DNA from: an uncultured beta proteobacterium
GTDB lineage: Bacteria > Pseudomonadota > Gammaproteobacteria > Burkholderiales > SG8-39
DNA length: 34,008 bases
Reading direction: 5' to 3'
Assembly: GCA_902826155.1 (NCBI GenBank)
Contig: CADEDU010000081.1
Span: 1 to 34,008, forward strand
The notes below the pieces were generated by a model, which was not told the DNA's origin, did not search any database, and saw nothing but the letters and a program-made list of their open reading frames with translations. A program made the translations under genes and the position numbers. Positions 8,307 through 15,320 of the stretch are shown here, piece by piece. Every line of letters begins with the position of its first letter. Within the stretch, counting starts at the first letter, position 1.

Positions 8307-8376
8307 CTGCTCGATTGACCGCACAGCAGGCTGACCCTACAGTCCTGTTGAGCCGAAAGGGGCGTTTGTTTTTCCT
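8307..8376 (+). repeat. Promoter-like repeat, copy A
   Basis: About 70 bp closely similar to 16798-16868. Both copies share CTGCTCGATTGAC, then AGGCTGA, then CCTA plus AGT, then GTTG, a CGAA-type stretch and GCGTTT followed by T-rich sequence. Inside, TTGACC (8315-8320) and TACAGT (8338-8343) are separated by exactly 17 bp, the optimum for a sigma-70 promoter reading rightwards. The next gene-like feature rightward is the interrupted lipoprotein frame at 8520. Confidence 0.55.
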
Positions 8377-8382
8377 CATCTC

Positions 8383-8412
8383 CGCGGCGCAGCTTAAGGA
8401 GTCTGCGCCGCG
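8383..8412 (+). other. Strong GC hairpin in a leader region
   Basis: A perfect 10-bp inverted repeat, CGCGGCGCAG and CTGCGCCGCG, encloses a 10-base loop containing TAAGGAG. The loop sequence resembles a ribosome binding site. There is no T-run after the stem, so a rho-independent terminator is unlikely. It sits 40 bp after the promoter-like repeat and 108 bp before the interrupted lipoprotein frame, so a role in the leader transcript is possible but unproven. Confidence 0.4.
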
Positions 8413-8519
8413 CGAGAAGTTAGTAGAAGCGCAGAGGTTTGCGCCGGAGCGAGTGCAACGCGTCGTGGTGAGTTCGTGCCCAAAGATCTGCGCACTAGAG
8501 AGCCGAGAGGAGTCGTCCT

Positions 8520-8741
8520 GTGAGACTGTGTGTTTTTCTACTTATTTTTTAGTTAGTGGTTGGGTGCAGCTCCGTTTCCTATTCAGAGATTTCGAACAAA
8601 TACGCTGGCAGCTCGTCTGAGGCGCCCGGAGGACCTGGAGGGCATCAAGCTCAAGCCCGCGCGCAGGCTCGCGTTGCCTGGACGCCAGGACCGAACGCGC
8701 CCATCGTTCGGCTCAGTCAGGCGATGAGAGAACGGCTCTGA
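8520..8741 (+). pseudogene. Lipoprotein-like gene interrupted by an amber codon
   Basis: An AGGAG ribosome binding site at 8508-8512 lies seven bases before a GTG at 8520. The frame reads VRLCVFLLIF, then TAG at codon 11 (8550-8552), then LVVGCSSVSYSEISNKYAGS and on to a stop at 8739. A short basic-hydrophobic start and a lipobox LVVGC followed by Ser-Ser is what a lipoprotein signal looks like, spoiled by the in-frame stop. Changing the length of the T-run before the stop does not restore a lipobox frame, so a point mutation is likelier than slippage. After about residue 30 another frame (RRPEDLEGIKLKPARRLALP) looks more protein-like, suggesting a further frameshift. No family recognised. 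Confidence 0.4.
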
Positions 8742-8800
8742 TGGGATGGGTCATCGCAGGGTGGGCGACATAGCGGCACCACCGTTCCCCATGTGCCCGA

Positions 8801-10399
8801 TCAATCGGTAGGATCAATCCCGATGAATCGTGAGATCCGCACCGGCCTGTTCGCGCTTTGCAGCCGCTCTACATCGGTCTGCACTTCTCGTTCGGCCTGC
8901 GTCATGCGGGCACGCGATCGCATGTACTCGGCGTAGGAGCTGATGATGAACCGCTCGACGAAGTCGCCGTCCTGCTCCAGATCGCGAAACACCCGCCAGC
9001 TGGTCGCGCCGTTGCGGCGACGGATCGGTTCCATGCGCTGAATGACGCGCTGGAACGCGTCGCGCCGCTCGCGCTCGACGTGGTAGGTCAGTTGAACCAG
9101 GATTGGACCGTCGTCGTGCTGCGGCTCGGTGACGATGGCAAGTTCGGGCAGTTGTACGCCGGTCGTCACCTCGGCTTCGGTGCCCGGGGCGATCGGCACG
9201 CGTCGGTTGATCAGCTGTAGCAGCAGTGCGAGTAGCGCCGATACCGTGAGCGCACTGTCGGTGGTACTTGCTGCAGCGATTGCACCCCACAGTGCGCTGC
9301 CAACGGCAATCACAAGCTGCATCGCAACCAGATTCATGGCCACCGCGCGTGAACGCACCCATGCGGGTGCGGCACCTTGCACCCCGGTGGAGATCGCCGC
9401 GAACGAACTGACCCAGGCGAGTCCTGCAGCGAATGCGCCCAGAACAACCAGGGCATGCGCATCGAACAATGCGATCAGCCCAATCGCGCCGGCCCAAAGA
9501 TATCCTGCGCGTGTCACGGTGCCATCGAGCGAGTAACGCTGCAGCATCCGCGGCAACGCCAGTGCCCCAAGAATTGCGCCGCAACCAAACGCGGCCGAGA
9601 GCAGCCCGAATCCGCCCGCGCCAACGCCAAGATTGTCGCGAGCGATGACCGGGAGCAGTGCCCAGAACGCGCTCGCGCAGACACTGAACGAGAAGGTCCG
9701 AAACAGCAGCGCGCGCAGCGCGCCGGAGTGCCGGGCGTAGCGCAGTCCGATGATGACGCCGGAGCTGATCTTCTCGGGGATGCCCGGCAGTGGGCGCTCG
9801 CGTGAAGGCCACACCCGCAAGGGAACTGCCATTGGCACGAACAGCAGCGCGGCCAAGGCTAATGCCGCCCAGATGTCGAACCAGGCGGCGATGGCGCCGG
9901 CAAGCGCGGGACCGATCGCGCGTGCGATGTTGAACGACGCAGCACTTAACGCAATGGCGCGCGGCAGTTCCGCGCGGACGACGAAATCGTTGACACTTGA
10001 TGCCTGCGCCGGCATGTACACCGAGAACCCTGCACCGATCAGGAAGGTTAGTGCAAGCAGGCCCGCGGGGCCGATCGAGGCGGTCGCGGCCGTTACAGCG
10101 AGGAGCGCGCAAGCGGCGACCATCACGATGATTGTGGCGCCGATGATCTTGCGCCGGTCCACCACGTCGGCGAGCGATCCGGCAATCAGCCCAAAGACGA
10201 TCGCGGGTGCGGTACTTGCGGTCTGCACCAGCGCGACCATCACCGTCGACGGTGTGATCGTCGCCATCAGCCACGCCGCAATCGTCGCCTGCATCGTGTA
10301 GCCGGTTGCCACCGTGGTCGCACCGACATAGAACTTGCGAAACGCTGGGGCGCGAAGCGGCGATCGCTCGAGCAGTCGTGAGACGGTTGCGCGCGCCAT
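8801..10399 (-). CDS. MFS_3-type efflux transporter with C-terminal soluble domain
   Basis: Major facilitator superfamily protein of 532 residues in the inner membrane, of the MFS_3 (TMSE, EntS-like) family. About twelve hydrophobic segments run from residue 17 to about 400. The motif GSLADVVDRRKI near residue 80 is the MFS loop 2-3 signature. The last 110 residues (from LVQLTYHVERERRDAF, with RNGATSWRVFRDLEQDGDFVERFIISSYAEYMR) form a soluble domain resembling the dimeric alpha-beta barrel (antibiotic-biosynthesis monooxygenase-like) fold that is normal in the 520-550 residue MFS_3 subgroup. The start MARATVSRLLERSPLRAPAF fits the family. It stands alone; neighbours do not show the exported compound. 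Confidence 0.85.
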   Translation of the reverse strand: MARATVSRLLERSPLRAPAFRKFYVGATTVATGYTMQATIAAWLMATITPSTVMVALVQTASTAPAIVFGLIAGSLADVVDRRKIIGATIIVMVAACALLAVTAATASIGPAGLLALTFLIGAGFSVYMPAQASSVNDFVVRAELPRAIALSAASFNIARAIGPALAGAIAAWFDIWAALALAALLFVPMAVPLRVWPSRERPLPGIPEKISSGVIIGLRYARHSGALRALLFRTFSFSVCASAFWALLPVIARDNLGVGAGGFGLLSAAFGCGAILGALALPRMLQRYSLDGTVTRAGYLWAGAIGLIALFDAHALVVLGAFAAGLAWVSSFAAISTGVQGAAPAWVRSRAVAMNLVAMQLVIAVGSALWGAIAAASTTDSALTVSALLALLLQLINRRVPIAPGTEAEVTTGVQLPELAIVTEPQHDDGPILVQLTYHVERERRDAFQRVIQRMEPIRRRNGATSWRVFRDLEQDGDFVERFIISSYAEYMRSRARMTQAEREVQTDVERLQSANRPVRISRFIGIDPTD

Positions 10400-10539
10400 A
10401 GGAGCGGATTCTATCTGCGCAGCTCCGCCGCCCGACGCAACTGGCCCACATGCGGGCCAACCGGAGGCAACCTAGCGGGCACAAGCTGCTCGAACAAATC
10501 GCCGCCCGGGTGCGCAAGCATCGGGTCGCGCGCAACAGA

Positions 10540-10605
10540 AGCGCAGCGCGATCGTTCACGCCTTCGCGTTTGGCTTTCCAAAGTCGGCGTTCGTGTGCTG
10601 AAAAG
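10540..10605 (-). pseudogene. Remnant of a second DUF3577 gene
   Basis: On the minus strand a short stretch reads RLWKAKREGVNDRAALL. The intact DUF3577 protein at 12627-13016 has RKAKREGVNDRGTLV at the same kind of position, so 11 consecutive residues (KAKREGVNDR plus context) are shared. The underlying bases are similar but not identical. The flanking residues on both sides show no relation, so only a fragment of a paralogue seems to survive about 2 kb from the intact copy. Partial duplication followed by decay is the simplest reading. Confidence 0.5.
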
Positions 10606-11288
10606 CCCGCAGATCCTGCACGACACGCCTCAGCCTCGTGATTAGCCATACCAGCCAACCCGCTCTCTAAGTAGTGTGGCGATCTCTACGGCAGTTTGAT
10701 GCGACCTGCGCCACCACGATCATGCTGCCTTCGCCCGCTGCCTCGCTGATCGCCGACCAACCGTGCTGCGTGGTCTCGCCACGCGCGTAGCGAAGCGGTG
10801 CAGATCGGCGCTGAGCGCGCGCACAGTCCGCTCGAAGCTGTCGTGTTTTGACGCAAGTGCTATGGAATCGACTCGATAGCGTCCTGGATCAGCCGCGATG
10901 AAAGCTGTCACCCAGACGACCGAGCGGAGCGGCGATTCCTTACCGGCCGCTTCGAGTTGCTACGGATGTCTACGCATCAGGGCCGGGCCGGGATTCAGCC
11001 GAAGACGCCCCGCATCGGACATCGAGCGATGGCCGAGCGGAGAGCCGGTGCGTTGATCCAGCGCGCGGCGCGGCGGGGATACCAACGCCACGCACAGAAC
11101 TACGGGTGCGTCGTTGATCGAACCCGTGCGCGTGCGAACGAACGAGCGGTGAAACTGCGTACCGACCGCAACGCTACTGAACACGTCGAAGGATTCGGTC
11201 CGGCGCTTCGACTAAGGGGTGTAAGCGCCGCAAATGATCGATTAGGTGGCGCTACAGATCTTCAACGCGAAACCAAAAGGACCGTTCC
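10606..11288. other. Region without a convincing gene
   Basis: Several short frames exist on both strands but none has a ribosome binding site, a recognisable motif or natural amino-acid composition. The best is a minus-strand frame at 10720-10911 starting MTAFIAADPGRYRVDSIALA, 63 residues, whose second half turns Arg-rich. I leave it unassigned. The last 100 bases before 11289 presumably carry the promoter of the small secreted peptide. A loose dyad (TGTAAGCGCC and GGCGCTACA, 11220-11256) is present there. Confidence 0.3.
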
Positions 11289-11420
11289 ATGAAATCCGTC
11301 GTCGCCACCATCCTCGCCGCCCTGGCACTGTCGAATGTCGCATTCGCGCAAGGTAATGCCGATCGCCAATCGGTCAGCCAGGACCGCTACGAGTTCCTGG
11401 TGAAATACAGCCCGCTGTAG
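11289..11420 (+). CDS. Small secreted peptide, 43 residues
   Basis: A short gene with all the expected parts. AAGGA lies eight bases before the ATG. The product begins MKSVVATILAALALSNVAFA, a clean Sec signal peptide (Lys at 3, 14-residue hydrophobic core, AFA cut site), followed by only 23 mature residues (from QGNADRQSVS to VKYSPL). A GC-rich hairpin with a T-run follows 20 bases after the stop. The mature part is polar and charged with no cysteine, no second membrane segment and no family I recognise. It would be exported to the periplasm. The complete set of signals argues it is real although it is too short for most gene finders. A 5' remnant of a longer secreted protein cut short by a mutation at TAG is the alternative. 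Confidence 0.6.
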   Translation: MKSVVATILAALALSNVAFAQGNADRQSVSQDRYEFLVKYSPL

Positions 11421-11440
11421 TACGCGCCGTCATCAGCAAC

Positions 11441-11471
11441 GCCCCGCACCGCACGGTGTAGGGCTTTTCTT
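11441..11471 (+). terminator. Rho-independent terminator after the small peptide gene
   Basis: GCCCCGCACCG, a two-base loop and CGGTGTAGGGC form an imperfect stem, directly followed by TTTTCTTGTTT. It ends the transcript of the 43-residue secreted peptide, whose stop lies 20 bases upstream. Confidence 0.65.
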
Positions 11472-11510
11472 GTTTGCGTGAAGCCGCCATGCAGGCACTC
11501 GGATGCGCAC

Positions 11511-11634
11511 GCACCAGAAATCGCCAATCGGATGCGCGCCTTCGGCATGGACAGGTTGGGCAACACACCCGACCAGTTCGCCGCGCAGATCGAGGCGATC
11601 GTCGAGCGTTGGGCGAAGGTCGTCCGCGAGGCGG
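11511..11634 (+). pseudogene. C-terminal fragment of a TctC/Bug-type solute-binding protein
   Basis: The frame reads APEIANRMRAFGMDRLGNTP and DQFAAQIEAIVERWAKVVREAV. The pattern FGMDxxGNTPxxFAAxIxxxxxRWAKVVREA is the standard C-terminus of Bug (TctC) periplasmic binding proteins of tripartite tricarboxylate transporters, which are about 320 residues long and very abundant in Burkholderiales. The first 280 residues are missing and the frame simply runs in from non-coding sequence. The fragment is directly followed by a second remnant, so a former catabolic operon end seems to have been left here. Confidence 0.65.
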
Positions 11635-11639
11635 TGTCA

Positions 11640-11843
11640 CCGACAAATTGTTCGCGAAGCTGCGCGCGCACTGGATCGAGGCGAGATCGTCGAACTGGTC
11701 GGCACGATCGCGATGTTCGGTTCGATGAACCGTTGGAACGACCCCATGGCCACGCCGCTGAATGCCGAGCCGGTCGAGGTCGGCGAGGGATTCCTGAGCT
11801 GCATGGCTGGGACGTGCGCAAGCACGCGCACTCGGCAGGTAGA
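11640..11843 (+). pseudogene. Frameshifted C-terminal fragment of a carboxymuconolactone decarboxylase family gene
   Basis: Three frames must be combined. One gives VTDKLFAKLRAHW (about 11635-11675), the next REAARALDRGEIVELVGTIA and MFGSMNRWNDPMATPLNAEP to about 11800, and the third HGWDVRKHA (11802-11828). Joined, this matches the C-terminal half of AhpD/CMD-type proteins (ELVGxIxxFxxMNRWNDxMATxLExEPV, then GWxxGKHA). At least two frameshifts and loss of the N-terminal half, including the CxxC redox motif some members carry, make it non-functional. It follows the TctC remnant in the same orientation. Confidence 0.6.
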
Positions 11844-11893
11844 TAGTGGGCCGCGAGGGTCTGCGATCGATCGCTATCGCGCTGCGGACCCGA

Positions 11894-12235
11894 CTAGCAG
11901 CCCTCGAGTACCCGAAATCCGAGCGCACTCGCCCGATGCCGGATATCCGGTAGCGCTCCCTTGCATTCGAGAGCGATCTCTCCGTCGGGCAGAACCCGAT
12001 AGCGGCGGTAACCCTCGGCACCGGAGATCACAGGCTCGCGCGTCGCACGCTCAGCGAAGGACGACAGCGGCGCCGGCACGTCGCGCAGCCCGGCGCTGAT
12101 CTTTGCCTCCCAAGCTCGTCGCCAGAAGGCGAATCCGAACACGTCATCGGGATGGGCGCGCTGCGTTTGACGCCATTGCTCGCCTTCCATGCGGACAAGA
12201 AGATCGAATGCTGCCGTTTGGTCGATGTTGACCAT
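11894..12235 (-). CDS. Hypothetical protein, 113 residues
   Basis: Soluble protein of natural composition starting MVNIDQTAAFDLLVRMEGEQ. It continues through WRQTQRAHPDDVFGFAFWRR, an Ala/Glu-rich helix region, and ends with a likely beta-strand stretch, RRYRVLPDGEIALECKGALP. The ATG at 12235 is preferred because upstream residues in the frame are less protein-like. AAGAGG stands about 11 bases before it, rather far. An alternative ATG lies at 12316. No signal peptide, membrane segment or known motif. Phe/Trp-rich residues in the middle suggest a compact fold. I do not recognise a family. Its strand agrees with the DUF3577 and phosphoribosyltransferase genes upstream. Confidence 0.5.
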   Translation of the reverse strand: MVNIDQTAAFDLLVRMEGEQWRQTQRAHPDDVFGFAFWRRAWEAKISAGLRDVPAPLSSFAERATREPVISGAEGYRRYRVLPDGEIALECKGALPDIRHRASALGFRVLEGC

Positions 12236-12583
12236 GATCGTATGCCTCTTCGCGTCATCGTCGGGATCGATGCCACGAATATCTGCGCTTTCCCTCGTGG
12301 CTACCATCCGGATCACTACTCGTTCGGATCCGTAGCGCTACGGAAGGCACGTCGCCGGACGGTCGAAGTAGGGTCTGGCACGGCCCTGCGGTTTCTTGAG
12401 CTGGACAGGGTCTCGTTTGTGCTGATCCCAATCTCGCGCTCGATTTGCGCGCATCGTGATGCGGTCGGCGGAGCGTCGGGCGGGCCGATGAGTGATGAGT
12501 GCGCGTCGTTTTCCGTTGATCCACAGCGCATCGCCGTGGTCGAAAGCTCACGCAACCAGTGATCGTTCGCTCCGAGAAGAAAA
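12236..12583. other. Gap without a recognisable gene
   Basis: About 350 bases between the hypothetical gene and the terminator of the DUF3577 gene. Frames on both strands are short and of shadow-like composition (Arg, Ser, Pro). The promoter of the 113-residue protein should lie at its left end. Nothing else is supported. Confidence 0.3.
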
Positions 12584-12611
12584 CAGACGCCAACCCGAAG
12601 GTTGGCGTCTG
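12584..12611 (-). terminator. Strong rho-independent terminator of the DUF3577 gene
   Basis: A perfect 12-bp stem, CAGACGCCAACC and GGTTGGCGTCTG, closed by a CGAA tetraloop. Read on the minus strand it is followed by TTTTCTTC. It stands 15 bases after the stop of the minus-strand gene and should end its transcript. Confidence 0.85.
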
Positions 12612-12626
12612 CGGACGTCGCTTGGA

Positions 12627-13016
12627 TTATTCGTCCTCGCCCTCGTCCTGGACCACGGTGCACCCAACCAGGGTGCCGCGATCATTCACCCCTTCGCGCT
12701 TGGCTTTGCGATCGAACCACGGTTCGGAGCTCAGATTGCGAATCGTGAGCTCGTACCGATTGTCCGACAGCGCCGCTTTGTCCTGCCCCACGAGCGGTTT
12801 GAACATCGCTCGCAGCACCGGATCGACGGTCACATCGACGTACCGGTAGCGCAATTTCCCCTCCTTGTCCTTGCCGTTGTGCATCGTCACGCGCGCAGCA
12901 AGAAAGCTCGTTGCATTGCCGTCCGCATCGGGCGCTTTGCGCTCGACTTGGCGTACGTCGGTGAGATAACCAATCGCGATGGTGCGCGATGTGACGCTGT
13001 GTTGAACAGATGCCAT
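12627..13016 (-). CDS. DUF3577/STY4534-like ICE replication-associated protein
   Basis: Soluble protein of 129 residues, start MASVQHSVTSRTIAIGYLTD at 13016, chosen because AAGGAG lies seven bases upstream. The order of elements (IGYLTDVRQV, a FLAARVTMHNG strand, YRYVDVTV, then a helix, ELTIRNLSSEPWFD and a closing GTLVGCTVVQDEGEDE with an acidic tail) matches the small OB-like DUF3577 proteins (STY4534 type) of integrative conjugative elements and related plasmids, which resemble single-strand-binding proteins. The acidic C-terminus is compatible with that. Assignment is by pattern, not by search. It has its own terminator. A remnant of a second copy lies at 10540-10605. It points to an ICE or plasmid ancestry for this zone. 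Confidence 0.55.
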   Translation of the reverse strand: MASVQHSVTSRTIAIGYLTDVRQVERKAPDADGNATSFLAARVTMHNGKDKEGKLRYRYVDVTVDPVLRAMFKPLVGQDKAALSDNRYELTIRNLSSEPWFDRKAKREGVNDRGTLVGCTVVQDEGEDE

Positions 13017-13269
13017 GGTGAATCTCCTTTTGTGAGAAGAAAGAAACCACCACATTCACGGTGCCCGACCCAGAGGTCCGGATGCGCACCGCGAAACGCG
13101 GTGGCAACGGACTTGACGACCCATCGGTGAGGCACGATTGCTCGTGCGTTCACGGTCTCACGCTACTGGCGCAGCTTTCGCAGGGTCAATCACCCGGATG
13201 TAATCAATCGTGCAACGCGTACTGCCGGGGAAACTCGACGTTGGCGGCCCGACCGCGCTCGAGGCCGCA

Positions 13270-13938
13270 TCACGGATTACGCTGCGCATCGATCCCGTCC
13301 CACCGGATGAACCCGACGCACGGATCTTCATGCTGTGCCAGATCATCGACCAGGCCGCGATAGCGGATCAGCGCGAAGGCGCGGATCGTCGCATCCGGGT
13401 AGGCCTCGGCGAGCCGACTGGCCGCAGCCAATAGTGTGCGGCCGCGCGTAACGACATCGTCGATGAGTACGAATGTGGCGCTCGGTGGTACGACACGAGT
13501 GACCCGCAGCGTGAGGTAGTGTTGATCCACCGACGGTCGTTCACCGGGCACGGCGAACGCCGACTTGGCCACCGCCTGGCGGCGTCTGAGCAGGCGCGCC
13601 ACGTTCGTACCAATGCCGACTGCGTACAGCGCGTGCGCAATGAGCTCTGATCCCCACGGTCGGTCCGGATTGCGCGGCGCACTACCCGGCATAGGGACGA
13701 GTGTGACGTCGGGCCCGAAGATCGCGGCGATGGGCGAGTGTTCGTCAATGAGTCGGTGCACGCGGGCTGCACCGCGCGCGATCGCCTCGGGCCGATTTGC
13801 TTTGATATCCCCACAAAAGGTGCGCGCCTCGCGCGCGAGCCGCGACCGGCCGGCGTTGGTGTAGACGTAGCAACTGCCGAATTGAAGCCGCCGCAGCACG
13901 ATCCGTCGATGCCTTGAGAATATGCCCGAGCAAACCAC
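13270..13938 (-). CDS. ComF-like phosphoribosyltransferase
   Basis: Type I phosphoribosyltransferase fold, about 222 residues. The PRPP-binding loop FVLIDDVVTRGRTLLAA is at about residues 157-172, with two acidic residues followed by Thr-Arg-Gly-Arg-Thr. A conserved strand VTLVPMPGSAPR near 78-88 resembles the VPVPxxxxR of ComF-type enzymes. The N-terminal part (CYVYTNAGRSRLAREARTFC) is less typical, and there is no zinc-binding cysteine pair like that of canonical ComF. The start is uncertain: a GTG at 13938 opens the frame without a clear ribosome binding site and other GTGs follow. It lies between an ICE-type gene and a recombinase gene, so it is probably mobile cargo. Substrate unknown. 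Confidence 0.7.
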   Translation of the reverse strand: MVCSGIFSRHRRIVLRRLQFGSCYVYTNAGRSRLAREARTFCGDIKANRPEAIARGAARVHRLIDEHSPIAAIFGPDVTLVPMPGSAPRNPDRPWGSELIAHALYAVGIGTNVARLLRRRQAVAKSAFAVPGERPSVDQHYLTLRVTRVVPPSATFVLIDDVVTRGRTLLAAASRLAEAYPDATIRAFALIRYRGLVDDLAQHEDPCVGFIRWDGIDAQRNP

Positions 13939-14091
13939 GGCTCAGCGCGCGGCATCGTGACGGACGGTGGCACCGGCGACCTGGTTCACGTTGGCGCGAA
14001 AGTGCTCGCACCGCTTTGGTCATCGCACCGTGAGCTGACACGCCCGCGGCCTGGGCACGACCTCTACGACCTTTGCGACTTCGTACTTCAT

Positions 14092-14236
14092 CAACGCAAC
14101 TAACGGCCCACCGTTTCTGCCGAGCGGTCGCAAGCGCGGACCACCACATCCCATTCGCTCCTTCGCGCGCGAACTCAAACGTCCTTCGTCTTCGACTTGC
14201 TTGGCAGCACTAACCGGTTAGCCGTTAGTTGCGTTG
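14092..14236. repeat. 16-bp perfect inverted repeat with inner palindrome, upstream of a recombinase gene
   Basis: CAACGCAACTAACGGC at 14092-14107 is exactly the reverse complement of GCCGTTAGTTGCGTTG at 14221-14236. Between them, touching the right arm, is the 12-bp palindrome CTAACCGGTTAG (14210-14221). ACTAAC and GTTAGT also flank nine bases at 14209-14229. The tyrosine recombinase gene starts 62 bases to the right. Paired arm-type and core-type sequences next to an integrase gene are what an attachment or resolution site looks like, but binding is not demonstrated. A regulatory operator is the alternative. Confidence 0.5.
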
Positions 14237-14297
14237 CGCACAGTCGTCGCGCAGGCTCTTGTCATGAGCTAGCGCGCAGGTACAGTGGGCGCATTGC

Positions 14298-15320
14298 ATG
14301 GCGGGTCGAGATCCATTGATGAGCGATCAGCGCGTACCGGTTCAGGCGAACTTCCGCTTCGACGATCGGGCCGATGAAGCGCAGCACTCGCTGGCGATGC
14401 TCGAAACACTATTCGAAGCGTGGATCGAGGCACGGGCGCGCAACCTGCAGCCGCTCGCTGCCTCGTCGATTAGCGTTTATCGGCCGATGTGGCGGGCGTT
14501 TGCGGCGTTCCTGAGTGAGGATGGCGGGACACTTGATGCCCTGGATCCCACCGTCCTGGATCGCTACATCGCCAAGCGCGAACTCTCCGCGCGGTATGCG
14601 CGACGAGTGTTGGTGTTGATCGACTGGCTGTGTGCATTCGACGCCCAGCGTGAGGACAAGCCCAGGAACCAGTCCGCTCAGGCGGTACTGCAACGTCCGG
14701 GCTATCGCCAGGCCGAAGCCAAGCGCCGCATTCCGCTACCGGAGACCCTCAGCGATGCCCAGGCACAGGCGCTGATTCAACGCATCATCGCGCCGGTAGA
14801 AGCCGGCGACTGGGTCCATCTGCGCAACAACGCGATGGTGGGCGTGATGCTCGGCGCCGGCCTGAAGCCGGGCGAAACCTTGGCCCTGACCCTGGGCGCG
14901 ATCGGCTTCAGCGGAGTAGGCAGCGATATCCGGCGAGAGCCGATCAAACTGTCGGTGCCTGGCCATGCCGCGGGCGCGGCACGTGAAACCCCACTGGCGC
15001 CCTATGCCCGCCAGGTACTCACGGCTTGGCTTTCGGTTCGCGCATCGATCGACGTGCGCGATGACATCCTGTTCCCCTCGGGTCGACACGGCGGCGTGCT
15101 CGCCAAGACCACGCTGTATCGACACTACGGTGCGCTGCTCAGCGCCGCCGGCATCTGGACCGACAAGCGCGGGGCGCATGCGCTGCGTCACACCTTCGCG
15201 GTGCGCAATCTGAAGAAGGGGCGCTCGGTACAGACGATTTCCGATTGGCTCGGGCTGGAGACGATTGATTCCGCCGACCGCTATCGACGCATAGTCAGCG
15301 GTGACGTCAACGTGATCTAG
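14298..15320 (+). CDS. Tyrosine recombinase/integrase with atypical active-site residues
   Basis: Site-specific recombinase of 340 residues (or 333 from the second ATG at 14319). An N-terminal SAM-like DNA-binding domain spans about residues 30-135 (TLFEAWIEARARNLQPL to LVLIDWLCAFD). The catalytic domain follows from about 150. HALRHTF at 294-300 supplies His and Arg of box II, and Tyr329 (DSADRYRRI) is the likely nucleophile. Two positions deviate. The box I arginine is lysine (GAGLKPGET, residue 190) and the box II/III histidine (usually LGH) is leucine (WLGL, residue 320). It may be inactive, a directionality or regulatory relative, or a subfamily with altered chemistry. No ribosome binding site is obvious. 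An inverted repeat stands just upstream. Confidence 0.82.
   Translation: MAGRDPLMSDQRVPVQANFRFDDRADEAQHSLAMLETLFEAWIEARARNLQPLAASSISVYRPMWRAFAAFLSEDGGTLDALDPTVLDRYIAKRELSARYARRVLVLIDWLCAFDAQREDKPRNQSAQAVLQRPGYRQAEAKRRIPLPETLSDAQAQALIQRIIAPVEAGDWVHLRNNAMVGVMLGAGLKPGETLALTLGAIGFSGVGSDIRREPIKLSVPGHAAGAARETPLAPYARQVLTAWLSVRASIDVRDDILFPSGRHGGVLAKTTLYRHYGALLSAAGIWTDKRGAHALRHTFAVRNLKKGRSVQTISDWLGLETIDSADRYRRIVSGDVNVI

Noticed and set aside
8086..8379. A protein family read from the two repeats (KNK...GSA..AVNRA on the minus strand)
   Set aside because: The two peptides agree only within the 70-bp repeat, have no common start, and lack ribosome binding sites. Similarity is at DNA level and best explained by the promoter-like element.
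8814..10658. 614-codon minus-strand frame parallel to the MFS gene
   Set aside because: It is the MFS gene read in another frame. The MFS frame has membrane helices and a complete family pattern. Only its first part (10540-10605) carries a real signal, the DUF3577 remnant.
14092..14236. Integron attC or attI site
   Set aside because: The arms do not contain the RYYYAAC/GTTRRRY core pair in the right order, and the nearby recombinase lacks the IntI-specific insertion as far as I can see. It is kept only as an inverted repeat of unknown role.
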